64,000 nucleotides of DNA. Source: Arcobacter siniprincipis (GTDB lineage: Bacteria > Campylobacterota > Campylobacteria > Campylobacterales > Arcobacteraceae). The DNA lies in NCBI RefSeq assembly GCF_048571125.1, contig NZ_CP182343.1:3286001-3350000 (forward strand), read 5' to 3'. Of the stretch, positions 1-8,307 are shown in pieces. The notes beneath the pieces were generated by a model, which was not told where the DNA came from, searched no databases, and saw nothing but the letters and a program-made list of their open reading frames with translations. The position numbers and the translations under genes were made by a program. How positions within the stretch are numbered: position 1 is the stretch's first letter; each line of letters opens with the position of its first letter.

Positions 1-351
1 GTAATTGGATTATCCTCTAAAAATGCAATTTTGATTGTAGAGTTTGTGGAAGTTGCATATAAAGAGGGGCGTTCATTAATAGATGCAGCAGTAGAAGGGG
101 CAAGATTAAGATTTAGACCTATTTTAATGACATCATTAGCCTTTGTTGTTGGAGTTTTACCACTTGCTGTTTCAACTGGTGCTGGTGCAAATAGTAGAAT
201 AGCAATAGGAACAGGAATTGTAGGAGGAACTCTTAGCGCTACAATTCTTGGAGTATTTATGATTCCATTATTTTATGTTTTAATAAGTTCAATATTTAGA
301 AGAAATAAAAAAGCAAATGCAAAAACAATTGAAAAAGGAGAAAATCAATGA
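1..351 (+). CDS. RND efflux pump inner-membrane permease, C-terminal fragment
   Basis: The reading frame is open from base 1, so this is the last 116 residues of a longer gene that begins outside the window. The segment begins VIGLSSKNAILIVEF, a conserved stretch of AcrB/MexB-type resistance-nodulation-division pumps, and continues with the RFRPILMTS stretch, two hydrophobic segments and a charged tail. These pumps use proton flux to drive drugs or other toxic compounds from the inner membrane and periplasm into an outer-membrane channel. The stop overlaps the next gene's ATG by 4 bp (ATGA). That gene encodes the TolC-type partner, so an efflux operon is strongly indicated; the membrane-fusion subunit is presumably upstream of the window. 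Substrate cannot be told from this fragment. Confidence 0.93.
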   Translation, partial: VIGLSSKNAILIVEFVEVAYKEGRSLIDAAVEGARLRFRPILMTSLAFVVGVLPLAVSTGAGANSRIAIGTGIVGGTLSATILGVFMIPLFYVLISSIFRRNKKANAKTIEKGENQ

Positions 352-1772
352 AAATAAATAAACTAATCCATATATTTATCTCTTTTTCTTTATCATTTTT
401 TCTTAGTGCTTGTAGTTTAATAGACTCAAATTATAAACAACCAATAGCTCCTGTACCAGTAAATTGGCCTAAAGGTGAAGCATATAAAGAGCAAATAAAT
501 CCAAATATAAATAAAGCCCTTGTATGGGAAAATATGATTTTAGATGAAAAGCTTAAAAAAGTTATTAAAATAGCACTTAGCCAAAATCGTTCAATAAAAG
601 AATCAATAGCAAATATAGAATCTGCAAGAGCCACATATAAAGTACAACATGCAGGAGAATTTCCATCAATTGATGCAGGAGTTTCTGGTACTAAAGCTCG
701 TTCATTAAATAGTTCAAACTCTAACAAAGATACATCAAGTATCTCTGAAAATTATAAAGCAACTGTTGGTTTAAGCTCATATGAACTAGACTTTTTTGGA
801 AAAGCAAGAAATTTATCTAAGGCAGATTTTCAAAAGTATTTATCTGTACAAGAAGCTCAAAAAGTTACTAGAATAACTACTATTGCAGAAGTAACAAATG
901 CTTGGTTAACCTTAGCTGCTGACAAAAGCTTACTAGATTTTGCAAAAGAGACTTTAAATAGTAGTAAAAAAAGTTTGGACATTGTACAACAAAGAGTTAA
1001 ATTAGGTGTAGATTCAAAAGTTACTCTTTATAATGTTCAAACAGTTTATTACCAAGCACTAGCAGACATTGAAAAATATAAAACTCAAGTTGCACAAGAC
1101 TTAAATGCACTTAATTTATTAGTAGGTGAAAATGTAAAAGAAGAGTTATTGCCCTCTTCTTTAGATGAGAAAAAAGAGTATTTAGCAACTATTCCAGTTG
1201 GTTTATCTTCTGATGTTTTATTAAATCGTCCAGATATATTACAAGCTGAACATGATTTAAAAGCTGCAAATGCAAATATTAGTGTTGCAAGAGCTGCTTA
1301 CTTTCCTTCTATTTCTATTACTACAAGTGCTGGAATTGCTAGTAGTGCTTTAAATAATCTTTTCACAGGAGGAGCTGCTTCTATTTGGTCTTTTGTTCCA
1401 AGTATCTCTTTACCAATTTTTGATTGGGGTTCAAAAGGGGCTTCTTTGGATTATGCTAAGTCCCAAAGAAATATGTACATAGCCAAATATGAATTTGCTA
1501 TTCAAACTGCTTTTAAAGAAGTTGCAGATGCCCTTGCTAGATTTGGAACAATAGAAAATCAATTAAATGCACAAAAAAACCTAGTAGATGCATCTAAAAA
1601 TAGCTTTTTTCTTTCACAGAAACGATATAAATCAGGAATTGATACTTATTTAAATGCCTTAAGCTCACAAAGAAATTTATATAATGTAGAACAAAACTTA
1701 ATATCTTTGCGTTTAACTAAAATCAATAATCGTGTAACTTTATATAGAGTTTTAGCAAATGATGATAAATAA
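348..1772 (+). CDS. TolC/NodT-family outer membrane efflux lipoprotein
   Basis: This 474-residue protein forms the outer-membrane channel of the tripartite RND pump whose permease ends just upstream. A signal peptide with the lipobox LSAC (Cys22) marks it as a lipoprotein, as in the NodT/OprM group. The body is the usual pair of outer-membrane-efflux repeats: long Ala/Asn/Gln-rich helices (about residues 60-270 and 280-470), with the conserved LLNRPDILQAEHDL stretch at the start of the second half. Length fits the family. The start is supported by the ATGA overlap and by the GGAG a few bases upstream. It is the last gene of the operon; its stop abuts the stop of the convergent cupin gene. Substrate is not predictable from sequence. 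Confidence 0.93.
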   Translation: MKINKLIHIFISFSLSFFLSACSLIDSNYKQPIAPVPVNWPKGEAYKEQINPNINKALVWENMILDEKLKKVIKIALSQNRSIKESIANIESARATYKVQHAGEFPSIDAGVSGTKARSLNSSNSNKDTSSISENYKATVGLSSYELDFFGKARNLSKADFQKYLSVQEAQKVTRITTIAEVTNAWLTLAADKSLLDFAKETLNSSKKSLDIVQQRVKLGVDSKVTLYNVQTVYYQALADIEKYKTQVAQDLNALNLLVGENVKEELLPSSLDEKKEYLATIPVGLSSDVLLNRPDILQAEHDLKAANANISVARAAYFPSISITTSAGIASSALNNLFTGGAASIWSFVPSISLPIFDWGSKGASLDYAKSQRNMYIAKYEFAIQTAFKEVADALARFGTIENQLNAQKNLVDASKNSFFLSQKRYKSGIDTYLNALSSQRNLYNVEQNLISLRLTKINNRVTLYRVLANDDK

Positions 1773-2096
1773 TTAATTATTATAAAAAATAGCTAGCCAA
1801 ATTGTGGGCTGGCTTGTCGAAGTATATTTTATTCTATGTTTTTCCCTTGCTTTTATATCTAAGAAATTACCTTTTTTTAATTCAACTTCTCTTTTATCTT
1901 CAAACTCAAGAATAGCATCACCTTCTAAAACTAATATAAACTCATTTTCATCTTGCTCATACCAAAAGTTATCTTCACTTTTTTGTCCATTTGAAACAAT
2001 TCTTTCAACTCTAACACTTTTTTCTCTTAATAAAGTGATATATTCTTCATTATTTTTATCAACAATAACTTTATCAAATATATTTTTTTTCTTCAT
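1773..2096 (-). CDS. small cupin-domain protein
   Basis: A 107-residue single-domain cupin. The first cupin motif is recognisable around WYEQDENEFILVLEGDAIL and the second around KKGNFLDIKAREKHRI. The fold commonly binds a metal through His/Glu residues and is used for small-molecule binding or simple isomerase/dioxygenase chemistry; the actual substrate is unknown. A start 12 codons further upstream is open, but the ATG at 2096 is preceded by AAGAGAGA at good spacing and gives a normal cupin N-terminus, so I chose it. The gene is monocistronic, convergent with the efflux gene (stops adjacent, no gap) and divergent from metY. Confidence 0.8.
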   Translation of the reverse strand: MKKKNIFDKVIVDKNNEEYITLLREKSVRVERIVSNGQKSEDNFWYEQDENEFILVLEGDAILEFEDKREVELKKGNFLDIKAREKHRIKYTSTSQPTIWLAIFYNN

Positions 2097-2237
2097 TTTC
2101 TCTCTTTTAATAATTCTTATAAAAATAGTCAAGATTATTTTTATATAAAAATCAAATATTTTAGATTATAAAAAGCCTATATAATAGATTTTTATAAGAT
2201 TTTACATACCTAAGTGTATTAATCACTATTAAATTAC

Positions 2238-2266
2238 TTGACATTAAATGAAAAATATATTACAAT
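2238..2266 (+). promoter_or_regulatory. sigma70 promoter of the metY-cys operon
   Basis: TTGACA at 2238-2243 and TACAAT at 2261-2266 are separated by exactly 17 bp, about 40 bp before the metY start codon. A full -35 match is unusual in Campylobacterota, where promoters normally rely on the -10 box and upstream T-tracts. The Rrf2-family regulator encoded in the operon is a plausible repressor here, but I could not identify its operator. Confidence 0.6.
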
Positions 2267-2306
2267 TTCACTATAGATTTAATATGATATACAAAAAGGA
2301 ATAAAT

Positions 2307-3575
2307 ATGCAACAAGATACTATTGCAGTCCATGCAGGTTATAATAAAAAAGAGGGATGGGGAACAATGAATGTTCCTATTGCTCAAACTACTGCTTTTG
2401 CATTTAGAGATGCAGAGCATGCAGCTAATTTATTTGCCCTTAAAGAGTTAGGGTCTATTTATACAAGACTTACAAATCCTACTACTGATGTATTAGAACA
2501 AAGATTTGCACAACTTGAAGGAGGAGCTGCTGCTTTATGTGTAGCTTCAGGGCAAAGTTCAATCTTTTATGCTATTGCAAATGTGGCAAGTGCAGGAGAT
2601 AATATCATCATCTCTGACAAATTATATGGTGGGGCAGTTACTCTTTTAACTCATACTCTTAAAAGATTTGGTATAGAAGCTAGAGTATTTAGAGTAGCTG
2701 ATGCTTCTAATTTAGAAGAACAAATTGATGATAAAACAAAAGCAATCTTTTTTGAATCATTATCTAATCCACAAATAGCTGTTGCAGATGTTGAAGGAAT
2801 AGTTTCTATTGCTAAAAGAAAAGGTGTTTTAACTGTTTGTGATAATACAGTTGCAAGTGCTGCTTTATTTAATCCAATCAAATGGGGAGTTGATATAGTA
2901 GTTCATTCAACATCAAAATATACAAATGGACAAGGTAGTGCTATTGGTGGGATTATTGTTGAAAGAGATGGTTTATCAGAATTTTTCAAAGAAAATTCTT
3001 CAAGATATCCAGAATTTAATGAGCCAGACCCATCATACCATGGTTTAGTTTATGTGGATGTTCCTCTTCCAAACTTTTGTTTAAGAGCAAGATTATCATT
3101 ACTTAGAGATTTTGGAGCAGCACAATCTCCACATAACTCTTGGATATTACTACAAACTTTAGAGACTCTAAGTTTAAGAATGGATAAACACTCAAGTAGT
3201 ACTTTAGAAGTTGCAAAATTCTTAGAATCACATCCAAAAGTTAAATCAGTAAACTATCCAGGGTTAGAATCAAATGCTGATTATAAAAAAGCACAAAAAT
3301 ATTTCAAAGATGGAAAATCATCTGGACTATTATCTTTTGAAGCACAATCTTATGAAGATGCTAAAAAAATAATTGATAGTGCAAAACTATTTTCAGTTGT
3401 GGTAAATATTGGTGATTCTAAATCATTAATTGTACATCCAGCTTCTACAACTCATTCACAAATGAATGAAGAAGAGTTGATAAAAGCAGGTGTTAATCCT
3501 TCAACTGTTAGGCTTTCGATTGGATTAGAAGATCCAATTGATTTAATTGAAGATTTAACTCAAGCGTTAAATTAA
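2307..3575 (+). CDS. metY: O-acetylhomoserine sulfhydrylase (MetY-type)
   Basis: A 422-residue PLP enzyme of the Cys/Met-metabolism family. It joins sulfide (or methanethiol) to O-acetylhomoserine to make homocysteine (or methionine) in the cytoplasm. The PLP lysine is K204 in the motif HSTSKYTNG, preceded by the cofactor-binding region CDNTVASAALFNP. The N-terminus TIAVHAGY and the C-terminal SIGLEDPIDLIEDL are typical of the longer MetY branch, rather than MetB/MetC (about 380-400 residues). It opens the sulfur-assimilation operon, so the sulfide made by sulfite reductase further down can enter methionine synthesis directly. A clear SD (AAAAAGGA) precedes the ATG. Confidence 0.93.
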   Translation: MQQDTIAVHAGYNKKEGWGTMNVPIAQTTAFAFRDAEHAANLFALKELGSIYTRLTNPTTDVLEQRFAQLEGGAAALCVASGQSSIFYAIANVASAGDNIIISDKLYGGAVTLLTHTLKRFGIEARVFRVADASNLEEQIDDKTKAIFFESLSNPQIAVADVEGIVSIAKRKGVLTVCDNTVASAALFNPIKWGVDIVVHSTSKYTNGQGSAIGGIIVERDGLSEFFKENSSRYPEFNEPDPSYHGLVYVDVPLPNFCLRARLSLLRDFGAAQSPHNSWILLQTLETLSLRMDKHSSSTLEVAKFLESHPKVKSVNYPGLESNADYKKAQKYFKDGKSSGLLSFEAQSYEDAKKIIDSAKLFSVVVNIGDSKSLIVHPASTTHSQMNEEELIKAGVNPSTVRLSIGLEDPIDLIEDLTQALN

Positions 3576-3585
3576 AGATGAGATT

Positions 3586-3999
3586 ATGGCTTTAATCTCC
3601 TCAAAAGGTGTGTATGGACTTGCTGCCATGCATGAATTGTTACAAAATGAAGAGAACAAACCAATGCAAAGTAGAGAGATATCAGCAAGAGCTGATATTC
3701 CTCAAAGTTATTTAGAACAACTTCTAGGAAAACTTAAACATGCTGGTTTGGTTTTAAGTACAAGAGGTTCAAAAGGTGGCTACATGTTAGCTAAAGATCC
3801 AAAAGATATACTTATCAAGGATATTATTATTGCTTTAGAAGATGATATAAAAATCATTGATTCAAAAAGTAATAACCCTATTTTGAATATATTTTTTGAC
3901 GAAACAAAAGAAAAAACAAAAAAACTATTTAACTTGTCGCTGAAAGATTTAACACAGTATCAAGATAAATATAATCAATACTTACACTACAATATTTAG
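3586..3999 (+). CDS. Rrf2-family transcriptional regulator (CymR-like)
   Basis: A 137-residue winged-helix regulator. The N-terminus (KGVYGLAAMHEL) and the recognition-helix region DIPQSYLEQLLGKLKHAGLV followed by STRGSKGGYMLA are diagnostic of the Rrf2 family. It contains no cysteine at all, so it cannot hold the Fe-S cluster of IscR, NsrR or RsrR; it resembles the cluster-free CymR branch, which controls cysteine metabolism through cysteine synthase. Here it lies between metY and cysK, 8 bp upstream of cysK, which fits that role. I infer that it autoregulates the operon in response to cysteine status; the effector is not visible in the sequence. Confidence 0.88.
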   Translation: MALISSKGVYGLAAMHELLQNEENKPMQSREISARADIPQSYLEQLLGKLKHAGLVLSTRGSKGGYMLAKDPKDILIKDIIIALEDDIKIIDSKSNNPILNIFFDETKEKTKKLFNLSLKDLTQYQDKYNQYLHYNI

Positions 4000-4008
4000 G
4001 AGAAAATT

Positions 4009-4938
4009 ATGAAATATGCAAATGATGTAACAGAATTAATTGGAAATACGCCTTTAGTAAAATTAAAAAAAGCAAGCGTAAATGGAACAACAGTTTTAGG
4101 TAAATGTGAATTTATGAATCCAACTCACTCAGTAAAAGATAGAATTGGATTTAATATGGTTAATGAAGCGATTAAAGCTGGGAAAATAACAGAAGGAACA
4201 ACTGTAATTGAACCAACAAGTGGAAATACTGGTATTGCTTTAGCATCTGTTTGTGCAGCAAAAGGTATCAAACTAATTCTTACTATGCCTTCAAGCATGA
4301 GTATTGAAAGAAGAAAACTTTTAAAAGCCCTTGGAGCTCAAATTGTATTAACTGAGCCTGAAAAAGGTATGAAAGGTGCAGTTGAGAAAGCTAATGAATT
4401 AAGTGAATCACTTGATAATTCAATTGTATTACAACAATTTGCAAATGAAGCAAATCCAGATATTCATAGAAAAACTACAGCATTAGAAATTTTAAAAGAT
4501 ACAGAAGATAAAGTTGATGTTTTAGTTATTGCAATTGGTACAGGAGGAAGTATTACAGGTATTTCAGAAGTTGTAAAAGCAAAAAATCCAAATGTAAAAG
4601 TAATAGCTGTTGAACCTACTGATTCTCCAGTACTTTCAGGTGGAAATCCTGGTCCTCATAAAATTCAAGGTATTGGTGCTGGATTTGTTCCTGCTGTATT
4701 AAATACAAAAATTTATGATGAAATTATCACTGTATCAAATGATGATGCGATGGAAACTGCTAGAAACTTAGCAAAAGATGAGGGATTATTAGTAGGTATT
4801 AGTGCAGGAGCTAATGTATTTGCTTCAACTGCTCTTGCTCAAAGAGAAGAGAATAAAGGTAAAACAATAGTTACTATTCTTTGTGATACAGGGGAAAGAT
4901 ATTTAAGTACTCCATTATATCAATTAGATGATGAATAG
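4009..4938 (+). CDS. cysK: cysteine synthase A (O-acetylserine sulfhydrylase)
   Basis: A 309-residue fold-type II PLP enzyme that makes cysteine from O-acetylserine and sulfide. The PLP lysine is K43 in PTHSVKDR, the substrate loop is TSGNTG (residues 70-75), and the phosphate-binding loop is GTGGSITG. The N-terminal IGNTPLVKL is the family signature. Length is normal. A strong SD (TAGGAGA) precedes the ATG. It follows the Rrf2 regulator; in Firmicutes CymR is activated by binding CysK, so a similar partnership is possible here but is inference. Confidence 0.95.
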   Translation: MKYANDVTELIGNTPLVKLKKASVNGTTVLGKCEFMNPTHSVKDRIGFNMVNEAIKAGKITEGTTVIEPTSGNTGIALASVCAAKGIKLILTMPSSMSIERRKLLKALGAQIVLTEPEKGMKGAVEKANELSESLDNSIVLQQFANEANPDIHRKTTALEILKDTEDKVDVLVIAIGTGGSITGISEVVKAKNPNVKVIAVEPTDSPVLSGGNPGPHKIQGIGAGFVPAVLNTKIYDEIITVSNDDAMETARNLAKDEGLLVGISAGANVFASTALAQREENKGKTIVTILCDTGERYLSTPLYQLDDE

Positions 4939-4952
4939 GATTAAATAAAAAG

Positions 4953-5177
4953 ATGGCAGAAAAGGCTTATAGATCTATTGTTAAAACTATTTCGTGGAGA
5001 ACAGTAGGAACTCTAGATACCATGATTATCTCATATTTTATTACAGGCGACCTTGTTATGGCCGCCTCTATAGGTTCTATTGAAGTTTTTACAAAAATGA
5101 TTCTATATTATTTTCACGAAAGAGCTTGGAATAAAATCTCTTTTGGGAAAGTAAAAGAGCCAGATTATCAGATTTAG
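4953..5177 (+). CDS. DUF2061 small membrane protein
   Basis: A 74-residue protein matching the DUF2061 family: an N-terminal amphipathic stretch with KTISWRTVGTLDTMIISY, a short hydrophobic hairpin (about residues 19-53) and the conserved YYFHERAWNKI end. Function of the family is unknown, although it is repeatedly found beside sulfate-assimilation genes. Here it is embedded between cysK and cysH with gaps of 14 and 8 bp, so it is co-transcribed. A role in membrane association or sulfur-compound handling would be guesswork. Confidence 0.85.
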   Translation: MAEKAYRSIVKTISWRTVGTLDTMIISYFITGDLVMAASIGSIEVFTKMILYYFHERAWNKISFGKVKEPDYQI

Positions 5178-5185
5178 GAAAGAAA

Positions 5186-5887
5186 ATGATAGATGTAGTA
5201 GAAGAATTAAACAAAAAATTAGAAGATAGTAGCGCAGAAGAGATTTTAAAATTTTTTATGAATGAATACAAAAATGAAGTAGCATTATCTTCTAGTTTTG
5301 GCGCAGAAGACCAAGTTTTAACTCATATGATGTTAGAACATGATAAAAGTGCAAATATATTTACACTGGATACAGGAAGACTTCCATATGAAACATATAA
5401 TGTTATGGATAGTACAAATTTAAAATATAATATAAAAGTAAATGTTTTTTTTCCTAACAATGAAAATGTAGAAGAGCTTTATAAAAGTCATGGAATAAAT
5501 GGTTTTTATGAATCTATAGATAATAGAAAATCATGCTGTAATATAAGAAAAATTGAACCACTTAAAAGAGCATTGAAGCCATTAAAAGTTTGGATTACAG
5601 GTTTAAGAGCATCACAAAGTGTTACAAGAGTTGAGATGCCATTAGTTGAATGGGATGATAATTTTCAAGTAATAAAAGTAAACCCTCTAATATCTTGGAG
5701 CGAAGAAGATGTATGGAAATTTATAAAAGAAAACAAAGTTCCATACAATAAACTTCATGACCAAGGCTATCCAAGTATTGGATGTGCACCATGTACAAGG
5801 GCTGTAAAAGAAGGTGAAGATATTAGAAGTGGAAGATGGTGGTGGGAAAACCCAGAACATAAAGAGTGTGGATTACACGCAAAATAA
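5186..5887 (+). CDS. cysH: adenylylsulfate (APS/PAPS) reductase, 4Fe-4S type
   Basis: A 233-residue PP-loop reductase that reduces activated sulfate to sulfite using thioredoxin. The nucleotide loop is SSSFGAEDQV (about residues 35-44). The paired cysteines C117-C118 and the CxxC at C200/C203 form the 4Fe-4S site that distinguishes APS reductases from cluster-free PAPS reductases, and ECGLH near the C-terminus carries the catalytic Cys228. No APS kinase (cysC) is present in the operon, which agrees with direct APS use. SD AGGAAAG is 4 bp before the ATG. Confidence 0.93.
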   Translation: MIDVVEELNKKLEDSSAEEILKFFMNEYKNEVALSSSFGAEDQVLTHMMLEHDKSANIFTLDTGRLPYETYNVMDSTNLKYNIKVNVFFPNNENVEELYKSHGINGFYESIDNRKSCCNIRKIEPLKRALKPLKVWITGLRASQSVTRVEMPLVEWDDNFQVIKVNPLISWSEEDVWKFIKENKVPYNKLHDQGYPSIGCAPCTRAVKEGEDIRSGRWWWENPEHKECGLHAK

Positions 5888-5908
5888 AAAAATAAAAAAG
5901 AGAAAAAG

Positions 5909-6820
5909 ATGATTAGTGAAGAAAGACTTACACATTTAAAGCAACTAGAAGCTGAATCAATTCATATCATGAGAGAAGTTATAGCAGAGTTTCAAAATCC
6001 TGCAATGCTTTACTCTGTAGGAAAAGATTCTTCTGTAATGTTACACATTTTACAAAAAGCTTTTTATCCTGCACCTCCACCACTTCCCTTGGTACATGTT
6101 GATACAACATGGAAGTTTAAAGAGATGATAGAATTCAGAGATAGACGGGCAAAAGAGGTTGGAATGGAACTTATTGTTTACTCTAATCCAAAAGGTTTAG
6201 AGATGGATATTTCACCTTTTAAACACGGTTCGGCAGTGCACACTGATATTATGAAAACAGAAGGTCTAAAAAATATGCTTAATATCCAAAAATTTGATGC
6301 AGTTTTTGGAGGAGCTAGAAGAGATGAAGAAAAATCTCGGGCAAAAGAGAGAATCTACTCATTTAGAGATGAGAATCATAGATGGGATCCAAAAAATCAA
6401 AGACCAGAACTTTGGAATGTGTATAATGGAAGACATACAAAAGGTGAATCTATTAGAGTTTTTCCTATATCAAACTGGACAGAACTTGATGTTTGGCAAT
6501 ATATCTATTTAGAAGGAATTCCTATTCCTGATTTATACTTCTCAAAAGAAAGGGAAGTAGTAGAATATATGGGTACAAAAATCATGGTTGATGATGATAG
6601 AATGCCTGAAGAATTACGAAAAACTGCTAAAAAAGAGATGGTTAGATTTAGAACACTTGGTTGTTATCCTTTAACAGGTGCAGTTAATAGTGAAGCAACA
6701 ACATTGCCTGAGATTATTCAAGAGATGTTAGTTTGTACAACAAGTGAGCGACAAGGAAGACTTATAGATAGTGATGGTGAAGCATCAATGGAGAAGAAAA
6801 AACAAGAGGGGTATTTTTAA
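5909..6820 (+). CDS. cysD: sulfate adenylyltransferase small subunit
   Basis: A 303-residue ATP sulfurylase catalytic subunit, which makes APS from ATP and sulfate with energy from GTP hydrolysis by CysN. The PP-loop SVGKDSSV is at residues 36-43; further conserved blocks are FGGARRDEEKSRAKER and the WTELDVWQYI region. The C-terminus MEKKKQEGYF is the usual CysD end, so the gene is complete. It is followed one base after its stop by the cysN ATG, so the two subunits are translationally linked. Confidence 0.95.
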   Translation: MISEERLTHLKQLEAESIHIMREVIAEFQNPAMLYSVGKDSSVMLHILQKAFYPAPPPLPLVHVDTTWKFKEMIEFRDRRAKEVGMELIVYSNPKGLEMDISPFKHGSAVHTDIMKTEGLKNMLNIQKFDAVFGGARRDEEKSRAKERIYSFRDENHRWDPKNQRPELWNVYNGRHTKGESIRVFPISNWTELDVWQYIYLEGIPIPDLYFSKEREVVEYMGTKIMVDDDRMPEELRKTAKKEMVRFRTLGCYPLTGAVNSEATTLPEIIQEMLVCTTSERQGRLIDSDGEASMEKKKQEGYF

Positions 6821-6821
6821 G

Positions 6822-8282
6822 ATGGCACACCAATCAGATTTAATAGCTGAAAATATTGAACAATATTTAAAAGAGCATGAAAACAAAGAGATACTAAGAT
6901 TTATAACATGCGGTTCAGTTGATGATGGGAAGAGTACTCTAATTGGAAGATTACTTTATGATTCAAAAATGATTTTTGAAGATCAGTTAGCTGCGATTGA
7001 AAAAGATAGTAAAAAGAGCGGAACTACAGGTGATAAGATTGACTTAGCACTTTTAGTTGATGGTCTTGCAAGTGAACGAGAACAAGGTATTACTATTGAT
7101 GTTGCTTATAGATTTTTCTCAACTGAAAAAAGAAAGTTTATCATAGCAGATACTCCAGGACATGAACAATACACAAGAAATATGGCAACAGGAGCTAGTA
7201 CTGCAGATGTAGCTATTATCCTAATTGATGCAAGATCTGGTGTGTTAACACAAACAAAAAGACACTCTTATATAGCTTCTCTTCTTGGGATTAAAAACCT
7301 CATTGTTGCAATCAATAAAATGGACTTAGTTGATTTTAGCTCGGATAGATTTGAAGAGATTAAAAAAGATTATTCACAAATTATTCATAATCTTCCTCAT
7401 TATGAAGATATTAATTTTGAATATATTCCAATCTCTGCACTTGATGGAGATAATATTCTTACAAATTCACCAAAATGTTCTTGGTATGAGGGTCTGCCTC
7501 TTATGCAATTACTAGATACTATTGATATTCATAAAACTGAGAATCATGACTTTAGATTACCTGTTCAGTATGTTTCAAGACCACATTTAAACTTTAGAGG
7601 ATTTTCTGGGACTATTGCAAGTGGGAAAATTAGTGTAGGTGATGAGATTACTGTATTACCATCAAGAAAAACTTCTGTTGTAAAATCAATTGTTTCAAAT
7701 GAGATTAAAGATTTAAGACCTATTGGAAAAGATGAAACAGTTGAGACTATACAAACAGCATTTGCTCCAATGGCTACAACGATTACATTAAAAGATGAAA
7801 TAGATATCAGTCGTGGAGATATGATTGTAAAATCAAGCTCTATTCCTCAAGTATCAAATAAACTTGAAGTGATGGTTGTTTGGATGGATGAGAAAAAGCT
7901 TGAACTCAATAGTAATTATATTATTAAAAGAGCAACTTCTGTTATAAATGGTGCCTTTAAATCAATAGAGTATAAAAAGGATATTAATACTTTTGATGAA
8001 GTTAAAGCAAATCAATTAGAGTTAAATGATATCGCAAAATGTACACTATCAATAGACAGACAAATTGCAGTTGATCCATATAATGAAAACAGATATACAG
8101 GAAGTTTTATTATCATCGATAGATATTCAAATACAACAGTTGGAGCTGGGATGATTGTATCTTCAGTTATGAATGAAGCTACAAATAAAGAAGAGAAGAT
8201 AAGAGACTATACAAAAGCAGAAGTTGAGCTTAATGCATATATTAGAAATAATTACCCAGAATGGGGATGTAAAGAAATTTAA
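6822..8282 (+). CDS. cysN: sulfate adenylyltransferase large subunit (GTPase)
   Basis: A 486-residue translation-factor-type GTPase that couples GTP hydrolysis to APS synthesis by CysD. The P-loop is GSVDDGKST (residues 31-39), followed by DTPGHEQYTRNM (G3) and NKMD (G4), then two EF-Tu-like beta-barrel domains. No C-terminal APS-kinase domain is fused. An in-frame ATG 51 bp upstream lies inside cysD; the ATG at 6822 gives the normal CysN N-terminus and the usual cysD-cysN junction. Confidence 0.95.
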   Translation: MAHQSDLIAENIEQYLKEHENKEILRFITCGSVDDGKSTLIGRLLYDSKMIFEDQLAAIEKDSKKSGTTGDKIDLALLVDGLASEREQGITIDVAYRFFSTEKRKFIIADTPGHEQYTRNMATGASTADVAIILIDARSGVLTQTKRHSYIASLLGIKNLIVAINKMDLVDFSSDRFEEIKKDYSQIIHNLPHYEDINFEYIPISALDGDNILTNSPKCSWYEGLPLMQLLDTIDIHKTENHDFRLPVQYVSRPHLNFRGFSGTIASGKISVGDEITVLPSRKTSVVKSIVSNEIKDLRPIGKDETVETIQTAFAPMATTITLKDEIDISRGDMIVKSSSIPQVSNKLEVMVVWMDEKKLELNSNYIIKRATSVINGAFKSIEYKKDINTFDEVKANQLELNDIAKCTLSIDRQIAVDPYNENRYTGSFIIIDRYSNTTVGAGMIVSSVMNEATNKEEKIRDYTKAEVELNAYIRNNYPEWGCKEI

Positions 8283-8307
8283 TGGGACATTTTTCAAGGA
8301 TTAAATA

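Noticed and set aside
6771..6821. Upstream in-frame start for cysN
   Set aside because: The 17 extra residues lie wholly inside the end of cysD and are not family-like; ATG at 6822 gives the standard N-terminus.
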